DNA of 64,000 nt, taken from NCBI GenBank assembly GCA_903813345.2, contig CAIIXF020000012.1:25742184-25806183 (forward strand), read 5' to 3'. The notes below the pieces were generated by a model. That model saw nothing but the letters and a program-made list of their open reading frames with translations. It did not search any database and was not told the origin of the DNA. Origin of the DNA: Owenia fusiformis. Its lineage: Eukaryota > Annelida > Polychaeta > Sabellida > Oweniidae. The position numbers were made by a program, and so were the translations under genes. This document shows positions 13,166 through 24,564 of this stretch, piece by piece (position 1 is the first letter of the stretch; every line of letters begins with the position of its first letter).

Positions 13166-14424
13166 ACTATATCCCTACCGAACTTCGTTCGTTGGGATAA
13201 TGATTATTTACGGGCGTTAAGACGGTTATTTTACACGCGCTGAGAAACATCTTCACGCCCGTCGAGTTTATTTTTAGGGCCGTAAATTATGAAAGTTAAT
13301 AACATACTCATGATTGTCTTGTGCCAGGAACAACTGTTGCATATGAAATATTATTTCTTTTCTGGGTATCTCGGTGCACTACATGTATTTGTGCAAATGT
13401 GAAAGATGTACATCATATAGTTATGTATTCCTGGAAATAACACGTGACTTTAAAGACGGCTGCATAAAGATTCCAAATAGTACACATCTCCCTAACACCA
13501 TTAGAGGAGTTTCTAAATAGCTTTGAAATCTCGCTAATTCTCGCTTTTACATGAGATTATAAGAGATTTGCATGATTTTCCTCTAATAAATTACTTTTCT
13601 TTATTTTTGATAGCATATTTGGATTCAGTGACAAATTTTCTCCAATTATAGCTTTGATTTAAACAGTTATGTCATTTAAATCATTTTCCATGACATTTTA
13701 AAAAAACTTGGGCCAAATCTCCATTGGTGCAATGCTGAAATTCATTAAAACCTTGGTTCATTCGTATGACAACCAATATCTTCATGTTTAATCACAATAT
13801 GTACATTGACAGTGTCATCCAATAGTATGCCATTCAAGTTTCAGACAGATTCAACCAACATGCTTTGATAAATCATGAAATTAAGTGATTGAATTGCAAG
13901 TTTCTAGCATTGGAATGGATCACACTACCCTACCACGTGACCACATTTAAAAATGATACAGGGTACGGTTAAGTTGCAAATGGAGCGGGTATTCTCTATC
14001 TTTGTCCATTGGGCTTTTCTGGTAATAATACGTTGCAAACTGCTCGATGAATCTATACAATGTATAGTAGAACACTTAGAATATGTGTAAAATCTAGTAT
14101 ACATTCAGAACTATGGAAATAAACAAACGTCCTCCATTTGCAACTTCGCTGTAGCCTGTACTTCTTTTAAAGGAATACAGGATACAGTATGGGGGTATAG
14201 TAGTGTGTAGGTGGAGGTCTGGCCCTAGAAAATCAAAGACAAACAAGGGTGACATCTATTATGTCAGCACTTTTCAGCTATTTAGAAACTACAAAATGTG
14301 TATACTAATATGTTGACTAGGTATACTAGGTATATAGGCTCATCTGACATTTTCAGTACATTTTCAAAAAATGCCAGATCTGCAGGATGTAGCTTTAGTC
14401 TAGAGTCAATTTGCAGTTGATCAT

Positions 14425-15034
14425 CAGGGCCCCGTTTTTGTACCGTTCGTAGTAACGAACGTTCGCAATTCGTAAATTCGTAAATATTTAAAAAGTTACG
14501 AATGAGTTACGAATTCGTAAAGTTGCGAATGGATCATTTTTGTACGCTTTCGTAAGTCATTCGTAACTTTCCAATTGTTTTGAGTAAGATTTACGAATAG
14601 GTTGGCGTCATATTCCACAGTTGTCAGGACAGATAGTACAACAAACAGGGTTGATCAAAATAATAAAACCAAAGTCATACAATAAGAACTTTATAAAAAT
14701 AAAGATTCCATGAAAAGTACTAAAATAGATATAGAAATAGGTTGATAATACGTTGATAACGGTGTTGCCCTTTGTGTTCTCTGATTTAGAATGACAAAAC
14801 GTCACAAATCACAATATAAATGAATAAATAAGAGGCCGTTCGCAAAGTTACGAAAGGGTCAGAGGTGGTATTAAATCTACGAACGAAAACAAGCATGACG
14901 TCACTATTTTCGTAAATTTACGAATCGTTCGTAACTTTACGAATCTTACGAAAATGCAACTTTGCGAAATTCGCAAATTAAACAATGGACTAACGAACGT
15001 TCGTTACTACGAACGGTACAAAAACGGGGCCCTG
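14425..15034. mobile_element. MITE with long terminal inverted repeats
   Basis: The left end (CAGGGCCCCGTTTTTGTACC) is repeated in inverted form at the right end (15015-15034). The inverted arms run about 40 bp. Inside, short words such as TTACGAAT and TTCGTAA recur in both orientations, giving many small hairpins. No coding frame is seen. I could not define a target-site duplication. Confidence 0.85.
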
Positions 15035-16128
15035 GTACTATAATTCTAGTATCTGAACACATCCTTTAGAGGGATAAGTTACATTAGCGATCTGACTGTA
15101 TAGTGAGACTCTGACTGTAAGCTGCAATGCGTGTGAGCTTAATAAGTCCCTACCTCTGAAGCCGACGCCTAGATTGGAGAATTATCCAAAAAATCATCGT
15201 ATTTAGAAACCAAACAAGTATACCTTCTCAAAATATACTGCAATTTTGTCAAGAAATACAAGAAAAGTATGTATTAATTAATATATCAAGTATTATATTG
15301 CACTAACTAAATGTCAGATGGGCGATTGGTGGCCTGTGGGCGGCAAATTAAATAAACAATAAATGATTAAAATGTCTAAAAATTCTATTTCAATATCCAA
15401 CAATCAGTCAGTATATCTACATAATCCAAAATATCCACTTCAAGTATTCAACTGTAACTGAGCAACTGAACTGAATAGAGCTACAATATGTATAAAACTA
15501 TGAATTAGAAAATATGTACATATAAGACCTGGAATGTCTCAAAATAAATAATACTGCATTTTAAATGGTCACCCATTAAAAGAAGCCCATGTCTTGGGAG
15601 GGACTCAAAAATTACAAATGGTCCTCTTTATGGTGACTGACTCAGAGTGACTCAAGCAAATTACTTGTATATAAATCAAGTGAGGAAAAATAAACCCAGT
15701 CATGGACCACAACCCCAAAAAATTCATCCAATGAAGACGAGGCTTTACGATACAAAATGCCACTACCCGCCATTTGTTTCAGACATCAACCGCCGAACAA
15801 TGTCCTCAAAAATGTTGACTGTAAGTATATGTCACCACTTCTGGTTAATTAATTAATCGAATGCAAAATACTTAATGTAATGCCAAGCAAATGGTCCATC
15901 CTCCGTAAAAGGTCCAAAGTGGCCTTGATGTCTTCGAAATAAATTCGAACATGACTGTATTAACGCCTTCTACAAACTGTAAACAAAGTCAACATTTCAC
16001 CCGGGGTATATTCGCGAACAAAACCCCTCGTAATATGTGTAATGTGTGATGGCATAACGGTGGGCCGTAGTAATGGTGGACACTAATGAATACTCGGAAC
16101 ATTTTGGTGAGTTTTCATGTTCGAATCG
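15035..16128. other. Gene-free DNA
   Basis: AT-rich DNA with no feature I can support. Confidence 0.45.
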
Positions 16129-16298
16129 TAATATAGACCTCAGAGCAGGTATGATATCGTCGAATACACCCCTTCAGGCTAGGCACAAAAGCTTTCGAAC
16201 CCCTCACTCCCTTCGGTCGTTTGGGGTACAGAAAATGTTTGTGCCTAGCCCTGCGGGGTGTATTCGACAATATTACCCCTGCTCTTCGGTCTATATTT
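16129..16298. mobile_element. Compact foldback element, arms about 57 bp
   Basis: The left arm (starting near ATATAGACCTCAGAGCAGG) pairs with the right arm (CCTGCTCTTCGGTCTATAT). The arms include CGAATACACCCC and GGGGTGTATTCG, then AGGCTAGGCACAAA and TTTGTGCCTAG, around a loop of about 45 bp. A fragment (CCCCTGCTCTTCGCAC) recurs near 16466. The perfect-looking arms suggest a recent element. Confidence 0.7.
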
Positions 16299-16836
16299 CT
16301 TAATTCAAAGACATAAATAGAAAATTATGCACATGCTCCAAAGTGACCATAGTTGTTCCTAAATGTGATCCAGAAGAGACATAAAACAACAGGTTGGGCC
16401 AAATGACCAGGGAAAGTGCGGTCCTCAACTCAAAAAAAAAACTCAAGTCAATTAAATGAAATGGACCCCTGCTCTTCGCACTGTCATCCACATCATTATG
16501 GCAACCAGTATTGTTTTTGATGCATTATCAAGTCATTACAGCTTTCAAATGGTATATCACAATTTAATAAATTTTTGGGATACAGTCCTTATTATAAGCT
16601 TCCCAATGGTATATTCAGCCATTTTATATTCTGTGTGAATATAACTGACCATTTATAGTTTATTTTGTGTATATCCGGCCATAACAATCGACCTATCCAA
16701 TGCACTGCTGTTGTTACTATAGCAACCATTGTTGTTTCCTACTGTTACAAGATCTAGTTCCTGATTACACCACCTGAAAAAACAAACCAAATCCAAAACT
16801 GAAATCTAGACAATTAAACTAGCAATTTTATGAGTA

Positions 16837-17118
16837 CAGTAAAACCTGTATATCTGAACACCTGTATATCTGAATACCTGTATATCTGAACACTTGTATA
16901 TCTGAACACCTGTATATCTGAACACTTGTATATTTGAACACCTGTATATCTGAACACCTCTCTAATCCAAACAACTCGAAATGGAAACACTTTTATTCTG
17001 TCCCACTTTCGTTACCTCTCATTGATTCACCTTTAAAGAAACCTTAAAGTGCGATCACCTGCTGACCCAAGCTCTTTTGACTGGTCTGAGTGGTGTTCTG
17101 GTTAGACAGATTTTACTG
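16837..17118. mobile_element. pogo/Tigger-like MITE with expanded end
   Basis: The element is flanked by TA on both sides (16835-16836 and 17119-17120). It starts CAGTAAAACCTGTATATC and ends TCTGGTTAGACAGATTTTACTG, the terminal pattern of pogo/Tigger non-autonomous elements. The left terminal sequence has been multiplied as about seven 18-bp copies of CTGTATATCTGAACAC (16853-16965). Confidence 0.75.
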
Positions 17119-17279
17119 TATTCAATTCTAAATTAAAGTGATGTGTCAGGCCCGTAGCCAGAATTTTCCAAGGAGGGTTCACTTTTCCAAAAAATTCTAG
17201 GGGGGGGGGTCACTTTGGCAAATTTGGCCAAAAATCACTCAAAAAATAGTCAGAATGGTGAAAAACTGCATGATTTTGA

Positions 17280-18020
17280 AAGAAAGGATAGGTATCGATA
17301 TGGAGAACTGAATTCAACAATGTTTTTCTCTTAAACCAATCATTGAAATATTCTGTAAAAAAACATGGTATTTTATGTAATGTTGACTGACTGACAACAA
17401 TTTAATGTGAAAATTATTTAGAAATATTTTATATAACCGTTTTTGTTAACATTTTTTTTTTTTTTTAGTGCAATTGTTTTTGCTCCTTTCTACCAATTCT
17501 TGAGAATGAAATAAAATGTCTTTCCGAACCTTGTTGGAACAAAATAGCATATACAACATGTTTTTACCTCTCAATATTAAAGTTATACAAAGGAATTTTT
17601 GGTTGATTTTAAAAAAGTATTCAAAAAATTAAAACAAAATCCCCCCAAAATAGATAAAAATCAAGAAAAAACTTTTATTTCATTAACAAGATACTTTTTT
17701 AAAATCAACCAAAATTTCCTTTGTACAATTACAATATTGAGAGACCTAAACATGTTGTGTTTATGTCGTTTTCTTCCAATGAGGTTCGGAAAGATGTTTC
17801 ATTTCACTCTGGAAACATGATACCAAGAACAAAACAAGTGTTTGATGTGTTTTTTAAAACAATATAGATGAAAGTATGTATATCTATTTCAAATTATATT
17901 GTTACCATTCAAAAGATGGCCATTAAATTGACAATTTGTAAGATTTTCAGAAATTTTTGATGACTGGTTTAAGAGAAACGTGTGTTCAAAATGTTCGCCA
18001 TATCAATACCCATTCTTTGG
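17280..18020. mobile_element. Large imperfect palindrome (foldback element)
   Basis: Left-arm words return inverted in the right arm. TCTCTTAAACCAATCAT near 17326 matches ATGACTGGTTTAAGAGA near 17959. TTGGTTGATTTTAAAAAAGT near 17601 matches TTTTTAAAATCAACCAA near 17695. ATCGATATGG near 17298 matches CCATATCAAT near 17998. The centre lies near 17650. Both ends abut G-runs (17201 and 18026), the left one read as GGTCACTTTGGC. Frames inside are not credible genes. Confidence 0.7.
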
Positions 18021-18147
18021 CCAGGGGGGGGGGCTACTGGCCTGTGTGTGGTTCTGTAAAGTGTGGATTTATGCCATCATTGGCATTGAAAAATGATTCT
18101 TCTAATCTCATTATACTATTATGACGAAATAGAGATTTGAGACTTAA

Positions 18148-18252
18148 AGGGTTCCGATAAGCTTCACGTATAAAATGAAAATCTCCCTTTTATAAATGTG
18201 TGAGCAACACCAGAAACGAGCGTTCGATTTGCTAAACAATATGCGTCACCCT
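18148..18252. mobile_element. MITE with TTAA target duplication, short copy
   Basis: The copy has the same ends as the element at 10675-11222 (AGGGTTCCGATAAGCTTC and GCGTCACCCT) and again lies between TTAA sites (18144-18147 and 18253-18256). It keeps only about 105 bp, so it is an internally deleted relative. Confidence 0.8.
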
Positions 18253-18259
18253 TTAAGTA

Positions 18260-19556
18260 TGAGGTACTATGTTGTCATAGTTACCTAGTTGCCACGGTTA
18301 TATCCTCCTCACAGTTAGACCATGCTGCATGTTCTATCAGACAGGCACCTGAAATAACAATGGATAAGATAGCAATGGTCAATCGCTAATGTAGCAATAT
18401 GGTATCATTTCCAGAGAGAAAGTAGGAGTGACAGTTTTTTTAAATGACAGATTTTATATTTGTATGAATGTTGCTTTATTGCTAATTGTAAAATAATTAA
18501 AATATATTTATTTATTTATTGCATTACCACAAATACAATGTACATGGGTATAGCTAAAAACTACAATATAAGATGATAAAACAAACTACTTCAATACTAC
18601 ACTGTTTAAATAAGGAGATATATAATACAATCAAATACATAAACTTTGAGAAGTTTGTTTGACACTAGTTTGGAAGATTATGTACTTAAATGGTTTCATT
18701 GATTCTTTACTGATAGCATGTATTGATGAAGTTGAGTATATCAGACATATTAGTTTTATATTGCATGATAAATGTGAATTTTTTTGCATTGTCTAAATAT
18801 ATAAACTGTTGATATAGATCGCAATATTGATCTGTGGAGTAATATATAGCCACTTAGCATGGATAAGTGGTACTTTATTACAATTGTTTTACATATTGTA
18901 TAATACTCATCACATCTTTTAAGTAATGATGGTATGCTATCAACCACCAGTATACTTTAGTTTTCTAACAGCAACCCAGAAAAGCACTCTTAGCACATGC
19001 AAGCAGCCAGCTTTTACCAAGGGTTTAAACCATGAAACCAACAACTCTAAAGCTAGAAGAACATTTTTTAACCATTTTTTCCATGAATTACAGTGTGCCT
19101 TTAATGATGAAATCCAGAATATCTCTATTGACATCATGGGCTTCCAATTCTAGTTGAAAGCCAATGATGACATCTAAAAAGACAACTTTCTTTTGAAAGT
19201 AAGCAACTTTTGAAAAACACAAGATTGTGGATTGTTATTATAGATTGTTATTCCATGTGTTCAATTTTGTTAATATTTGAGAAGGTTTAACAGAGTGAAA
19301 TAATAAACATTGGACTTTGTTGACTCAAACCACTTAATGCACTGGCATGCATTAAGTAATATTGATTCTTTTGGCTGAAATATAGGCTACTTGGTAAGTA
19401 CTTTGCTAAATAATTACAGTACAGTTACAAAACAGGATTAAACTGTACTTTTGCATGGATTTGTTAAACTAATGTAGAAATGGAATACTTCAAGCTTCAA
19501 GACAAATACAATATTGAGTATATACAATATGGAGGATATATCTATCAGAAAAACAA
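18260..19556. other. Gene-free DNA
   Basis: AT-rich DNA. Short overlapping frames near 18926-19153 on both strands have no recognisable family features. Confidence 0.45.
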
Positions 19557-19560
19557 TATA

Positions 19561-20119
19561 CAGGGTGATCCAGAAAGTGTTGCCATTTCAATATTACTTG
19601 ACTAATCATCTTGAAACAAATGTTCCCAAAACAACACTGAGATAAAGTCTGAAAATACAGCTTCTACTATTTGATTGGTTCATTTCATGGTTACTATAGT
19701 ACCCGATAGTACATAGTATATAGTGGGAACTGCAATGAAAAATATATTGTTAATGGTGGTAATTATAGAGAGTTACAATATCATGGGCATTCAATATTGA
19801 AAGCCCATGGTAATATGTTTATAATAATTGAGCAATGAAATGTACATGATTTAATAAAATAGAGTGCTTAAAACTAACATTAATATTTGTCTGTATTAAA
19901 GTTTTTATTCCATTTTCTACTAAAACAAATAATTTTCCCAGGGTGACGTCACATCAAGCTACCATAGTTACCATAAAATCAACCAATCGGACAGAAAAAT
20001 CTTCATATTGGGGGTATACACTCAGTAATGTTTCGGGACCATCCATACCAAGTTTCATAAAGATTGGTCCAGTAGTATTGAAATGGCAACATCTTTGACG
20101 TTACTTCTGGATCACCCTG
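19561..20119. mobile_element. mariner/Tc1-like MITE
   Basis: The element is flanked by TA. It starts CAGGGTGATCCAGAAAGT and ends ACTTCTGGATCACCCTG, giving inverted repeats of about 18 bp. GTTGCCATTTCAATA just inside the left end also pairs with TATTGAAATGGCAAC near the right end. It lacks a transposase. Confidence 0.8.
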
Positions 20120-20609
20120 TATATGACACTCAATATATAAGACAGGGACCAGAATCGATCAATGACATAATGTACTGAACCTACAAGCGGTTTTATTCAT
20201 TCCTGCATACAGCAAGATCTCTATTATTCATACGTTAATAAGAAATTGTAAAGGATTTTCAGTAAACAGTTAACTAAAGAAGGATTGTGACTACGGTAAT
20301 ACATTTTGTTATTTGAAATCACAGGATTTTAATACTGTTGATAAAGGATCCAGATAGGATTCACCAAATTCTGTGATTTCGAATTATAAAGCTTGTGAAT
20401 AGAAGAAAACTGTTTTTGTAATAAAAGCTTGTTTCTATTCCAGCTATATATTCAATAACATGGAGTTTACAGGTTGACATGACACCATATATACACAAAT
20501 ACACACTCAAGACATACATACTAGACAATATGAAGAAAAAGGTAAGATGTATATTTTATAAGGAGAACAATCCCTAATCTTTTAACGCAAAATAATTCTC
20601 ATTTACATT

Positions 20610-21430
20610 TAATTTAACACCAGTTGGGGTGGACCAAGGCTTCAAGAGGATTATTGGGCCCCCAAAAAATCACATGGGGGGGTGTTTTGAAATTTTGGTT
20701 AATTAACACCAGTATGGAGGGACCAAGGGTTCAAGAGGATTATTGGCCCCCCAAAAATTCACATGGGGGGGTGTTTTGAAATTTTGGTTAATTAACACCA
20801 GTAGGGAGGGACCAAGGGTTCAAGAGGATTACTGGCCCCCCAAAAATTCACATGGGGGGGGGGGTGTTTTGAAATTTTGGTTAATTAACACCAGTAGGGA
20901 GGGACCAAGGGTTCAAGAGGATTTTTGGCCCCCCAAAAATTCACATGGGGGGGGGGGTGTTTTGAAATTTTTGTTAATTAACACCAGTAGGGAGGGACCA
21001 AGGGTTCAAGAGGATTATTGGCCCCCCAAAAATTCACATGGGGGGGGTGTTTTGAAATTTTGGTTAATTAACACCAGTAGGGAGGGACCAAGGGTTCAAG
21101 AGGATTATTGGCCCCCCAAAAATTCACATGGGGGGGGGGTGTTTCGATATTTTGGTTAATTAACACCAGTAGGGAGGGACCAAGGGTTCAAGAGGATTAT
21201 TGGCCCCCCAAAAATTCACATGGGGGGGGAGTGTTTTGAAATTTTGGTTAATTAACACCAGTAGGGAGGGACCAAGGGTTCAAGAGGATTATTGGCCCCC
21301 CAAAAATTCACATGGGGGGGGGGTGTTTTGAAATTTTGGTTAATTAACACCAGTAGGGAGGGACCAAGGGGTCAAGAGGATTATTGGCCCCCCAAAAATT
21401 CACATGGGGGGTGTTTTGAAATTTTGGTTC
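20610..21430. repeat. Minisatellite, about nine copies of 89-93 bp
   Basis: Units are phased by CACCAGTAGGGAGGGACC at 20618, 20707, 20796, 20889, 20982, 21072, 21164, 21256 and 21348. Most length change comes from a G-run of 6-10 bases after TTCACATG. The array ends about 90 bp before the first fucosyltransferase ATG. Long frames across it are translated repeat, not protein genes. Confidence 0.95.
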
Positions 21431-21516
21431 ACTATGAAAACATCAGTCAATTTTTGAATAGAATTCAGGCTCATATAAAACAGGCCGATTTTTGAAATGA
21501 GGCCTAATTTTGGAAA

Positions 21517-23806
21517 ATGAGGCCCTTAAGGCCCATAGATCTACCAGTGCTCCATAATGAATTGTTAATTACCTTTCAGCTTGTCTTAGGATTGATTACT
21601 TGTTTTGTCTTCATCTCCTGCTCAATAGTAATCATCACAAACAGACCAGGAAGTACAAAATTAATACATCAACCCTTGCAGAAATCTCAATATGTTCCAT
21701 CAAAACAACAAGCGTTTGTAAGGGATACAGAGATACACAAACAAAAAGGAAAATTGGAATCTGAAACTGCAGAAACTGAAAAAGCTGACTCAGGATTTCA
21801 ACAAATAATCAGTAAATTAAAAAATGAAATGTTTAGGAATAGGGCAATGCTGAATGTAATAGGAGCTTCAAAGGATGTGACTTCATCAAGTATTACTAGT
21901 AATAGACTGAAAGGTATAAATAAACCACAGTATTATCAAAGTGTTTCACCAAATAACACAATATTAACCAACAGAACAATAACTTTGAACACTATAGGCT
22001 CATCTCATTTAAAACAATATGCAATGGATAACCATAAAAAGGTTGGTGCGATCCAGGAATCATATGCCATCAAAGACAATAGTGATGACATCAACGCTCA
22101 TAAAAAGACAAGAGAAATGGAGATCCTTATGTGGACGGATTACTACAGTAGAGTTCTCCCTTACTCCGGCCAATCACCATTCAACAAATGCCCGATAAGC
22201 TCGTGTTCTATACATTTCAATAAATCAAAACAAGCAATTATCAAAAGCCAAGCAATTATTTTCCACATGTGGGACATTAATTTCCAATCCTCATCCAAGA
22301 GACCTGAGATAAGGTTTCCATGGCAACAGTACATCTTTCTCTCAACAGAAGCGCCAACTAGAGACTTTTTCCGGAAACAAAATCTCAGTGCTCTAAATGG
22401 ATTTTTTAATATGACTGCAACTTATCGTTCTGATTCTGACCTTCCTCTGCCATATGGCTATTTCTATTGGTTGAAGAAGAAAAATAATCCAAAGGATTAT
22501 TTCAAGGGAAAAACAAAGTCGATACTTTGGGTGGTAAGCCACTGTGGGACAGAAAGCAAGAGAGAGAAGTTCGTAAGAATGTTAAAGACATTTGTAAATG
22601 TTGACACTTTTGGCAAATGTGGAAAACCAATGAAGGAGTCTTTTGAGGATTACGGTAAGTTCATGTTTGAAGTATTTGTTATTGTGTCCATTTAACCACA
22701 AGGCCAAAAAATTTATAAGGGGAGAGGTAAATCAAATTTCTTTGATAAAAAATGTCGATACCAACATTTTAGACATTCAATATGGTCCTTGTAATAATAT
22801 AGCAGTATACATTTCTCTAATTCTGCATCAAGGTGCCCAACCTCAGAGATACCATATTTGGAGTATGAAGAGACAAAGCTGAATATGATACAGGCCCCAT
22901 GTGAAGTTTGAATAGTTTACATGGGGCCTTTAAATGTTTCAGGCAAACTTTGAGAATCACATCCATGTTCATTATGCTATCTAACCATGTTTCAGGAAAG
23001 AACTACAAATTCTACCTGGCTTTAGAGAACAGTGACTGTAAGGATTATATCACCGAGAAAGTCTGGAAGAATGCTTATCAGAACAACATGGTATTGTGCA
23101 ATGTTAAACTTTTTTTATTCATTCTTCTAATCATTCAGTACATTTGTAAGTTCTAATTGTACCCTTAGATTCTCTTTATTAAACAATGAATACTAAGAAA
23201 CTACAAAGGGCAATAATTGAATGCTAAGAAACTATGAAGGAAAATATTTGGATAATATGAAACTACAAAGGACAATCTTTGATTACTAAGAAACTACAGA
23301 GGGCAATATCTGAATTAAAGAAACTACTAAGTGTGATATTTGAACAATAAAAAATTGATGAACAATAAAATATTGATTATGAACTACAAAGGGCAATATT
23401 CAAATATAATAAACAACAAAGGGCAACATTCAAACAAACTACAAAGGGCAACATTGGTGGTGACATAATGACATTGATGGGAATCTTTTACTTTCAGATA
23501 CCTATATTACGAGGCACAAAGGCAGACTACAAAGCAGTCCTACCTCCAGATTCCTACATTCACATGGATGATTTCAAATCTACAAAGGACCTTGCCGCTC
23601 ACATCATCAAAGTATCCAAAAATAGCCAACTTTACAACTCATATTTTAAATGGAAGGAGCGTTTTGGTGTTAAGTCTATAACAATGGGACTTTATAGTAC
23701 CAATGTGTTTTGTAGACTTTGTAAATTGATACATGAGCGGGAGAATAAGACAAAAGTTTATGATTTGAAGAAATGGTTAGATCCAGGACATCAATGTGTC
23801 ACCTGA
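21517..23806 (+). CDS. Alpha-1,3-fucosyltransferase (GT10 family), three exons
   Basis: The enzyme transfers fucose from GDP-fucose to GlcNAc-containing glycans in the Golgi. Exons are 21517-22654, 22996-23090 and 23498-23806 (stop), with matching phases and GT-AG introns, giving 513 codons. A hydrophobic segment (about residues 20-45) makes a type II membrane anchor. A long polar stem follows, then FNMTATYRSDSDLPLPYGY, ILWVVSHCGTES and the GDP-fucose site ALENSDCKDYITEKVWKNAY. The C-terminal VLPPDSYIHMDDFKS is also typical of the family. The protein is longer than the usual 350-450 residues because of the stem. The start is uncertain: a pyrimidine tract with AG at 21578-21579 could be an acceptor, with the true start upstream. 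The paralogue (FUT4/FUT9 type or arthropod FucT C type) cannot be assigned. Confidence 0.9.
23160..23460. repeat. Degenerate short tandem repeat in fucosyltransferase intron 2
   Basis: Loose copies of AACTACAAAGGGCAATATT (about 40-50 bp spacing) fill the intron and end about 35 bp before the exon 3 acceptor. The words resemble exonic sequence on either side (GAACTACAAATTC in exon 2, GACTACAAAGC in exon 3), but the acceptor itself is not repeated. Confidence 0.55.
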
Positions 23807-24553
23807 TATCATCAAAATGATAACTCGAACATTCTTTGTTTTTTTCTCCAGGGATACGTGCAATAGCAAAAATATAATAACTACAGTTACCTAGACAATT
23901 AAAATCATTGTCACTTAAACCTGAAACAATTGTTTGTTAGAATATAAATGAATGTTAATTGAGTAGAGAATTTAATGGGACTGCTTACCATGTACATGAT
24001 GGGTTTGTGTACCAGTGAACTCCCCAGCATTAAACCAAGTGGGCGCAGCACCCACCTGAGATTTTAAAAACAGGCTATAATGCACCCACTTGCAAATGAG
24101 GGAAGTGATGAAAAATTGGCATATTTTGGTCTGAATTTGGAAATTGAAAATTTTGCACCCACTTGAGAAAAATTTCTGTGGAGAACACTGTGTGTACATA
24201 AGTGGGGATGTCTCAACACCTTATCCGAACCAATCAAACCCTTTCACATTGCAAAATAATGATCATGGATTGCTGTCCTGAAAAAGTCTAGCTACAAGCC
24301 CTTGAGACCCCCCCCAACTACACTTCTCCCCACAAGTGATGTGTTGGTGAAGTAGATACGTTGGGGGGGGGGGGGGGCTCCAGTCTTGAAGCATGACTAT
24401 CCTGGATTAATTGAGGCCATATCAATATCATAACAAGGCATTAACATGCAAAATATCACCACCTGCCATTTGTTACAGATGCCATCCACCAAACACCGAC
24501 TGCCGAACACCATCCACAAAATAATAACAGATACACTTTTGAAGAATAAAAAA
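23807..24553. other. Intergenic DNA between two convergent genes
   Basis: The fucosyltransferase 3' end is followed by AT-rich DNA with poly-C (24308) and poly-G (24363) runs. I looked for the missing last exon of the dehydrogenase on the minus strand and did not find it. Confidence 0.4.
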
Positions 24554-24564
24554 CTAACACCTAC

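Noticed and set aside
20743-21495. 138- and 67-codon frames with repeated WPPKNSHGGG
   Set aside because: They exist only because several G-run lengths keep phase. This is a minisatellite with frame breaks at other copies.
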